A stretch of DNA of 8,421 nt from Planctomycetota bacterium (GTDB taxonomy: Bacteria; Planctomycetota; Planctomycetia; Isosphaerales; Isosphaeraceae). Positions 4,681 through 8,421 of this stretch are shown here, in pieces. The number at the start of each line of letters is the position of its first letter. The stretch's first letter is position 1. A program made the translations under genes and the position numbers. The notes under the pieces were generated by a model. It searched no databases, was not told the origin of the DNA, and worked only from the letters and a program-made list of their open reading frames with translations. The stretch is from assembly GCA_021777685.1 (NCBI GenBank), contig JAJYDH010000281.1:1-8421 (forward strand), read 5' to 3'.

Positions 4681-5820
4681 ATGCCCATGACGACTCCTCG
4701 CCAAGAGGTCTGCCGGTCGACCGCCGAGGCCATCCGCCGGGCCGCGCCGGGGTTGGCCTCGATGAAGGCCGTCCTCGGCTTCGACGGCTTCGTCGACGAG
4801 ATCATCGCCGTCGTCGACAAGCGCCACGGCCCCGACAGCTTCGAGCCGGTCGAGAGCATCGCCGCGATGGCCCGGAAGATCCTGGGGGCGGCCGGCGAGT
4901 CGAGCAACTACGAACTGGTCGTCAAGCAGCGCAAGCTCGGCGGCAACGGGCCGATCATGGCCAACGCCCTGGCCTCGCTCGGGCTCGACGTCACCTACAT
5001 CGGCAACCTCGGCTACCCCGACGTCCACCTCGCGTTCCGCGACTTCGCCGCCAGGGCGAAGGTCATCACCATCGCCGAGCCCGGCCACACCGACGCCCTC
5101 GAATTCGCCGACGGCAAGCTGATGCTCGGCAAGACCCAGACCCTCGCCGACGTCAACTGGGAGACCCTGGTCGAGCGCGTCGGCAAGCGACAACTGATCG
5201 ACCTGATGGCCGGCGCGACGCTGATCGGCACGGTCAACTGGACGATGCTCCCCCGCCTCGGAGAGGTCTGGGACAGGCTCCTCGAAGAGGTCTTCCCGGC
5301 CCTGCCGGAGGGCCACCGGACCCTCTACGTCGACCTCGCCGACCCCGAGAAGCGCACCCGCGAGGACCTCCGGGGCGCCCTGGCCACGGTGTCGAGGTTC
5401 CAGGAGCACATCGACGTGATCCTCGGGATGAACCTGAAGGAGGCCGCGCAGGTCGCCGAGGTCCTGAACCTGCCCGACCGGGCCGACCGCGAGGCGACGA
5501 TCGAGGAGGACGCCGCCGCGATCCGCCGGGCGCTGTCGCTGCACTGCGTCGTGATCCACCCCCGCAAGTCCGCCGCCGCCGCGATCGAGGGCGAGTCGGT
5601 CCGCTTCCCCGGCCCGTTCGTCCAGAACCCGCTCATCAGCACCGGCGCCGGCGACCACTTCAATTCCGGCTTCTGCCTGGCCCGGGTCCTGGGCTTCGGC
5701 CTGGAGCAGAGCCTCTGCGCGGGCGTCGCCGCCAGCGGCTACTACGTCCGGACCGCCCACAGCCCCACCGCCGTCGAGCTGGCCGGGTTCATCGACGAGC
5801 TGCCGCCGCCCGAGGGTTGA
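4681..5820 (+). CDS. PfkB-family carbohydrate kinase
   Basis: A 379-residue cytosolic ATP-dependent kinase of the ribokinase/PfkB superfamily, which phosphorylates a sugar or nucleoside hydroxyl. Landmarks in order: substrate-side FDGFVDE (34-40), the glycine-rich GGNGPIMANALASLGLDVTYIGNLG (87-111) corresponding to the GGxGxN region, the NxxE motif N251-x2-E254 (NLKE) linked to Mg/phosphate binding, and the anion-hole/catalytic motif STGAGDHFNSGF (320-331) with general base D325. It is some 60-70 residues longer than typical ribokinases, mainly in an insertion and extended N-terminal half, so the substrate cannot be inferred. The first position of the usual D-T-x-G-A-G-D signature is isoleucine. 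Start: GGGGGA at 4673-4678 sits only 2 nt before the ATG at 4681 but 8 nt before a second ATG at 4687, so MTTPRQEV may be the true beginning. The next gene starts 17 nt after the stop, indicating co-transcription. Confidence 0.93.
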   Translation: MPMTTPRQEVCRSTAEAIRRAAPGLASMKAVLGFDGFVDEIIAVVDKRHGPDSFEPVESIAAMARKILGAAGESSNYELVVKQRKLGGNGPIMANALASLGLDVTYIGNLGYPDVHLAFRDFAARAKVITIAEPGHTDALEFADGKLMLGKTQTLADVNWETLVERVGKRQLIDLMAGATLIGTVNWTMLPRLGEVWDRLLEEVFPALPEGHRTLYVDLADPEKRTREDLRGALATVSRFQEHIDVILGMNLKEAAQVAEVLNLPDRADREATIEEDAAAIRRALSLHCVVIHPRKSAAAAIEGESVRFPGPFVQNPLISTGAGDHFNSGFCLARVLGFGLEQSLCAGVAASGYYVRTAHSPTAVELAGFIDELPPPEG

Positions 5821-5837
5821 GACGAGGAGAGATCGCC

Positions 5838-6143
5838 GTGGATATCGAATCGGAGCGTCAAGAAGACCTGTCCGAAGCCCGCGAGGGCCTGGCGTCCGCC
5901 GACGGTGAGTCGCTCGAAACCCGGTTCGGTCCGGGAAGCTTCGGATATCACGAGTTGCTCGACCGGGCCTCGATCCTGGTCGACAACTGGGATTCGTTCA
6001 TCGCCTCGCACCCGTCGACGCTGCTCGATCCGGACCGCTATCGGAAGGCCCGGGAGATCGCCCAGGCGATGGCCGACTTCTACCAACTCGTGGGCCGCGG
6101 CGATGTGTCCATCTCGACCGATGCCGTCGTCCCGGGGGGTTGA
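5838..6143 (+). CDS. Small helical protein downstream of sugar kinase, function unknown
   Basis: A 101-residue protein beginning with GTG at 5838; GAGGAGA at 5824-5830 lies 7 nt before it, a near-ideal ribosome binding site. The N-terminal third is acidic and probably disordered (DIESERQEDLSEAREGLASADGES). The remainder looks like two or three helices: HELLDRASILVDNWDSFIASHP, then DPDRYRKAREIAQAMADFYQLVGRG. This pattern (a helix ending in a short HPs/HPa turn, then a second helix ending in LYQxxG) recurs, as I recall it, in small uncharacterised bacterial proteins, but I cannot name a domain. No cysteine, signal peptide or membrane helix. Only 17 nt separate it from the kinase stop codon, so it is very likely co-transcribed and could be a regulatory or scaffold partner; this is inference from position alone. 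Confidence 0.8.
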   Translation: MDIESERQEDLSEAREGLASADGESLETRFGPGSFGYHELLDRASILVDNWDSFIASHPSTLLDPDRYRKAREIAQAMADFYQLVGRGDVSISTDAVVPGG

Positions 6144-6188
6144 CCGGGGCGATCGATCGCGACAAGATCCCGATGAGGCCGTCCTGCC

Positions 6189-7061
6189 ATGCTGATCCAC
6201 ACGTTCCGGCTCCCGGCCGACCTCGTCCCGCACCCGAGATTTGGCGCCACGGTCTCCCAATCGGGGCATCGCGTCTCGCATGAGGAGATCGTCAAGTCTT
6301 CCTGGAGACACGGCGGCTTTCTCGCGACGGTATTCCCCGAATCCGCGATGCGGGCGGACATCTCCCGGCAGAAGGATTCGGTCATCCCGCTCCAATACTA
6401 CGTCGACCGCCTGGTCACCTGCCGGGAGTGCGCGCGGCCGTTCCTCTTCTTCGCCCGCGAGCAGCAACACTGGTACGAGGAACTCGGCTTCACCCTCGAT
6501 GCCGACTGCGTCCGGTGCCCCGAGTGCCGCAAGGCCCGGCATCGCATCCGCCGGCGATTCCAGCGATTTTCGGACCTGATCGGGAAGGACGACCGGAGCG
6601 ATGCCGAGCTGTCGACCCTGGTCGAAGACGCGGTCTTCCTGTCGCGGGCGGGCATCCTCCGGGACGAGCAGAAGCTCCGCCGGCTGAAGAACCTCGCCCT
6701 CGCGAGGATTCCCGAGGAGCCCGCGACAAGGGAGATCCTGGGCCGGCTCGGAGAGATCTCGGGGCGGGCTCCGACCGATCCGGACGGCGCGGAGATCCCG
6801 GCCGCCGGGCCATCCGTGTCGACACGACCGGAAATTGACGTGCTCGCCCTGACCTGGGAGCCCACCTACGAGATGTGGTACCGGAACACCCGGGACATGC
6901 TGGATACGGGGATCTCCCCCGGGCAGATCCGCGCCCAGTTCTCAATCCTGACCCAGCATTCGGGCCTCGGCGGAGACTTCGGCCGGATGGCGAGCCAGGT
7001 CCGCGAGGCGGTCGAGGACGCCCTGGCCGGCCGCCCGATCCGGGACACGCCCCCGCCGTAG
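6189..7061 (+). CDS. Zinc-ribbon domain protein (zf-trcl-like), function unknown
   Basis: A 290-residue soluble protein with a zinc-ribbon core at about 70-118: VTC78REC81ARPFLFFAREQQHWYEELGF, then C107VRC110PEC113RKARHR. C78-x2-C81 and C110-x2-C113 are the likely zinc ligands. The FxFxxxEQxxWYEELGF middle is the hallmark of the 'probable zinc-ribbon' family found in many bacteria. The preceding IPLQYYVDRLVTC also fits relatives. After the ribbon, a basic helical part (RIRRRFQRFSDLIGKDDRSDAELSTLVEDAVFL, RDEQKLRRLKNLALARIP) leads through an Ala/Pro linker (about 195-217) to a C-terminal domain with WEPTYEMWYRNTRDMLDTGISPGQIRAQFSIL, which I do not recognise. The ATG at 6189 has TGAGG 10 nt upstream. 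It starts 45 nt after the preceding gene and may belong to the same transcript. The family role is unknown; nucleic-acid or protein binding is a reasonable guess. Confidence 0.9.
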   Translation: MLIHTFRLPADLVPHPRFGATVSQSGHRVSHEEIVKSSWRHGGFLATVFPESAMRADISRQKDSVIPLQYYVDRLVTCRECARPFLFFAREQQHWYEELGFTLDADCVRCPECRKARHRIRRRFQRFSDLIGKDDRSDAELSTLVEDAVFLSRAGILRDEQKLRRLKNLALARIPEEPATREILGRLGEISGRAPTDPDGAEIPAAGPSVSTRPEIDVLALTWEPTYEMWYRNTRDMLDTGISPGQIRAQFSILTQHSGLGGDFGRMASQVREAVEDALAGRPIRDTPPP

Positions 7062-7411
7062 GCGCAAGGATCTCTCCGATTGATGGTCACTCGAACGAGG
7101 CGCCCGGCCACCGCGAGAAGGCGACTATCGAATGACCTTCCGAGACTCGACACGGCCAACCGACACCAGGTCCGCTTGCTCGTGAACCATCAGTTCTGTA
7201 CACTAGGTTGAATCCCCTGGCCCGAACGATCATGGTCGGGAAATCGTGTCGCTGGCGATTGATGAAAGAGCAGCGAAGGGCGGCACCTTGGAAGTGCGAC
7301 CCGAGCCGAGAAGGCCGAACCGTTGGACGGGGACGGAGCCCGGCCCCGCCAGAGATTGGTGGGGAGAGGTGGAATCTCCATCAACTGAGTTCGCGCCGAG
7401 GCTCGCCGACG
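7062..7411. other. Spacer with possible promoter before the 199-residue gene
   Basis: About 350 bp, less GC-rich than the rest, particularly around 7180-7265. The downstream frame is open back to 7208, but the extra residues are Arg/Pro-rich and lack a ribosome binding site, so I treat it as leader. It has a candidate promoter at 7176-7204 and a small hairpin (GGAGA 7363-7367 with TCTCC 7375-7379). I see no clear terminator for the zinc-ribbon gene here. Confidence 0.5.
7176..7204 (+). promoter_or_regulatory. Possible sigma-70 promoter
   Basis: TTGCTC (7176-7181) and TACACT (7199-7204) are spaced by exactly 17 nt in a locally AT-richer patch. The -35 matches at three of six positions and the -10 at four. 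A start near 7211 would give a leader of about 200 nt before the ATG at 7412. Confidence 0.35.
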
Positions 7412-8011
7412 ATGAAAGAAAGCGAGCAAGCGACGACGGACTACCCCGATCCCGTCGGCGATGATGACAACGAATCCGAGCCGACGGGCCAACCGACCGG
7501 GGAGATTCCCGAGTTGTTGAAACTCGGGGGCGAAGAGTCGCTGGCCGCCTACGCCGAGGCTTTCCAGAGCCTCATCCTGGCGAGGATGCCGATCATCGAC
7601 CCTCGCGGGCTAGAAATCGTCTTCGATGACGATGCCTGTCGCCACGTTTGCATTCGCGAGGAGAGATTCGATAAGCGGCGGAAGCGGCATGAGGGCGAAG
7701 ACCGCAGCCGCGAGGAATGGGATCAGGCCCGGGCCGAGCACATCCCTTGGATCTGGGTGGCCCTGACCGATCCTTCCGAGATCGTCAGGAACAAGAAGGT
7801 GGACGGAAACGAGGTCTACCTTCTGGGCTTGCCCCGCAAGGACCCCATCCGTCCCTCGTCTCGATATTACGTCTCCGTGAGGCCAATCCAGGGTGGCAAG
7901 CGTCTATTCAAGACAGCTTATCCGATCCGGCAGGATGAATGGGATGATGCCCGGAGAGGGAAGCCGGGGACAAAACACATCCTCTACCGCCGCCCAACCC
8001 CGCGTTATTGA
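7412..8011 (+). CDS. Hypothetical protein, possible nuclease-like C-terminal domain
   Basis: A 199-residue protein with an acidic, disordered N-terminus (about 1-32), a helical segment (EIPELLKLGGEESLAAYAEAFQSLILARMP) and a mixed alpha/beta C-terminal part. The latter has FDDDACRHVCIREERFDKRRKRH, then IPWIWVALTDPSEIVRN, VYLLGLPRKDP, RYYVSVRPIQGGKRLFKTAYPI and a final basic YRRP. A histidine and basic cluster, then a strand ending in YYVSVRP, then FKTAYP recalls small toxin/phage-associated ribonuclease folds of the barnase-EndoU-ColicinE5-RelE kind. I stress this is a shape resemblance, not an identification. ATG at 7412 is chosen because coherent sequence begins there; GAGG lies 10 nt upstream. 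Codon use is noticeably less GC3-biased than in neighbouring genes, hinting at recent acquisition. No antitoxin-like partner is adjacent upstream. A strong terminator starts 4 nt after the stop, so it is probably transcribed alone. Confidence 0.78.
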   Translation: MKESEQATTDYPDPVGDDDNESEPTGQPTGEIPELLKLGGEESLAAYAEAFQSLILARMPIIDPRGLEIVFDDDACRHVCIREERFDKRRKRHEGEDRSREEWDQARAEHIPWIWVALTDPSEIVRNKKVDGNEVYLLGLPRKDPIRPSSRYYVSVRPIQGGKRLFKTAYPIRQDEWDDARRGKPGTKHILYRRPTPRY

Positions 8012-8015
8012 GGCG

Positions 8016-8062
8016 CAAACGAAAGGGGCCGAGGGGAAGCGATCCCCGGCCCCTTCGTTTTC
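8016..8062. terminator. Strong bidirectional intrinsic terminator
   Basis: The left arm from CAAACGAAAGGGGCC through GAGGGGA (8016-8037) pairs with TCCCC, GGCCCC and TTCGTTTT (8043-8061), with two single-base bulges and a short AGCGA loop. On the plus strand the stem ends in TTCGTTTTCG; on the minus strand the complement ends in TTTCGTTTGCG, so it can stop transcription from both sides. It lies just after the stop codon at 8011. Confidence 0.88.
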
Positions 8063-8278
8063 GCATGCACTTCGCCCGACGGCAATGATCTTGGCAACCA
8101 GCCCCCTGTTATGAAAAGCTGTCGGCTCAAACGCTTCCGGGGGTAGGTCGTTTCCGTCTCCGTGGAACCCAAAAGGTCCGGGCTGCCCGCTTGCCTTGAA
8201 TCCTGGCGGCCCCGAGGGACCACAAGGACAAGGGATCGTGCGCGTGGGCCGGGGAGCCTTTCGACTCGACCCGTACTT

Positions 8279-8308
8279 ACTATACGCCGACGGTGTTGAC
8301 TAAGTCTA
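8279..8308 (-). promoter_or_regulatory. Leftward sigma-70-like promoter
   Basis: On the minus strand TAGACT (8303-8308) and TATAGT (8279-8284) are spaced by 18 nt, matching the consensus at four and five of six positions. This is the best promoter I see in the window, in a locally AT-rich patch. Transcription would start near 8272. Its -35 lies inside the palindrome at 8292-8312, as expected for a repressed promoter. Confidence 0.5.
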
Positions 8309-8312
8309 CACC
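8292..8312. promoter_or_regulatory. Operator-like 21-bp palindrome
   Basis: GGTGTTGACT (8292-8301) and AGTCTACACC (8303-8312) flank a single central base and pair at nine of ten positions; the one mismatch is T8297 against T8307. This size and symmetry suit a dimeric helix-turn-helix repressor. It covers the -35 of the leftward promoter and lies 25 bp before a possible rightward start at 8337, so it could control either direction. The binding protein is not encoded in the window as far as can be seen. Confidence 0.55.
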
Positions 8313-8336
8313 TTGTGAGCGCGGAGGGAATTGGGT

Positions 8337-8421
8337 GTGACAGCGGATTCTTGGGGTTCATGCCGCTCGTGCCCAAAACCGCTCCCACTGGTCGGTCTGG
8401 CGGCAGCAGATCAGGGCGGCC
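8337..8421 (+). CDS. Possible 5' fragment of a gene running off the right edge
   Basis: A GTG at 8337 has GGAGGG (8323-8328) 8 nt before it, an excellent ribosome binding site, and the frame stays open to the window end, giving VTADSWGSCRSCPKPLPLVGLAAADQGG. Only 28 residues are visible, so no function can be assigned. Another frame from the ATG at 8361 is also open but lacks a comparable binding site. Treat as tentative. Confidence 0.25.
   Translation, partial: MTADSWGSCRSCPKPLPLVGLAAADQGG

Larger units (their letters stand above)
8063..8336. other. Right-hand stretch without a complete gene
   Basis: About 270 bp in which I see no supported protein gene; the leftward open frame through it is Arg/Pro/Ser-rich and begins upstream of the only good leftward promoter. 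It contains the short palindrome CGGGCTGCCCG at 8179-8189, the distant pair CCCCC (8102-8106) and GGGGG (8139-8143), a leftward promoter and an operator-like palindrome. A leftward untranslated RNA from about 8272 to the terminator at 8016-8062 would be roughly 255 nt. I could not match it to a known RNA family. Confidence 0.4.

Noticed and set aside
4588..5760. Long minus-strand open frame across the sugar-kinase gene
   Set aside because: Low-complexity Asp/Gly/Val/Arg composition typical of the complement of a high-GC3 gene; the PfkB motifs are on the plus strand.
4671..6143. Single plus-strand frame spanning the kinase region into the 101-residue gene
   Set aside because: The part opposite the kinase is an out-of-frame Arg/Pro-rich shadow; the real gene is only the end, from the GTG at 5838 with a strong ribosome binding site.
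6149..6160. Perfect 12-bp palindrome GCGATCGATCGC between the 101-residue gene and the zinc-ribbon gene
   Set aside because: CGATCG words are abundant in spacers throughout the window (for example 2556-2577), so this is probably compositional.
8191..8206. tRNA T-arm-like string (CTTGAATCC)
   Set aside because: No acceptor stem, D arm or anticodon arm could be built around it on either strand.
8063..8272. 6S RNA or RNase P RNA
   Set aside because: Short strings (CAAGCGGGC, GAGCCGA, TTTCATA on the minus strand; GGTCCGGGCT on the plus) recall these RNAs, but order and spacing are wrong and the closing stem of 6S RNA and the conserved core of RNase P are not visible.
8005..8388. Leftward 127-residue open frame at the right end
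   Set aside because: Begins upstream of the only good leftward promoter, crosses the terminator, has no recognisable start signal and shuffled-looking Arg/Ser/Pro composition.
1..8421. Complete defence system, CRISPR array, transposon or prophage
   Set aside because: No transposase, integrase, Cas, restriction or phage structural gene and no direct-repeat array; only the 199-residue orphan hints at accessory DNA.

Overview
The window is very GC-rich, with strong G/C preference at third codon positions and frequent GATC/CGATCG words in its spacers. A PEP-CTERM sorted surface protein, an ECF sigma factor paired with a zinc-type anti-sigma factor, a secreted protein ending in LLIGVGAR and a zinc-ribbon protein of the FxF..EQ..WYEELGF type together suggest a planctomycete, perhaps of the Isosphaeraceae. 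This is inferred from gene content; no ribosomal RNA or other marker is present.

Layout. (1) 1-1396, minus strand: hypoxanthine phosphoribosyltransferase (hpt), with a hairpin terminator at the left edge, preceded by a monocistronic PEP-CTERM exported protein with its own hairpin. (2) 1397-1970: a divergent, repeat-bearing spacer. (3) 1971-3671, plus strand: an operon of ECF sigma factor, membrane anti-sigma factor (H-x3-C-x2-C) and a small secreted protein coupled by an ATGA overlap. (4) 3672-4182: about 500 bp without a convincing gene, holding GATGGGCGA repeats, a palindromic GATCTSA array and three strong hairpins. (5) 4183-4422, minus strand: a small one-helix membrane protein. (6) 4681-7061, plus strand: a PfkB-type sugar kinase, a 101-residue protein of unknown function and a zinc-ribbon protein, closely spaced and probably co-transcribed at least for the first two. 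(7) 7412-8011, plus strand: an unrecognised 199-residue protein with less extreme codon use than its neighbours, closed by a strong bidirectional terminator. (8) 8063-8421: no complete gene, but a near-perfect 21-bp palindrome overlapping a good leftward promoter. It may drive an untranslated RNA ending at the same terminator, or control a gene that starts at the right edge.

How the parts work together. The sigma/anti-sigma/secreted-protein set is a self-contained envelope-signalling unit. The kinase cluster looks metabolic, with two companions of unknown role. The parts most likely to hold something new are the third gene of the sigma operon, the structured gene-free stretch at 3672-4182 and the operator/promoter/terminator arrangement at 8016-8312. 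No complete defence system, mobile element, CRISPR array, tRNA or rRNA was seen.
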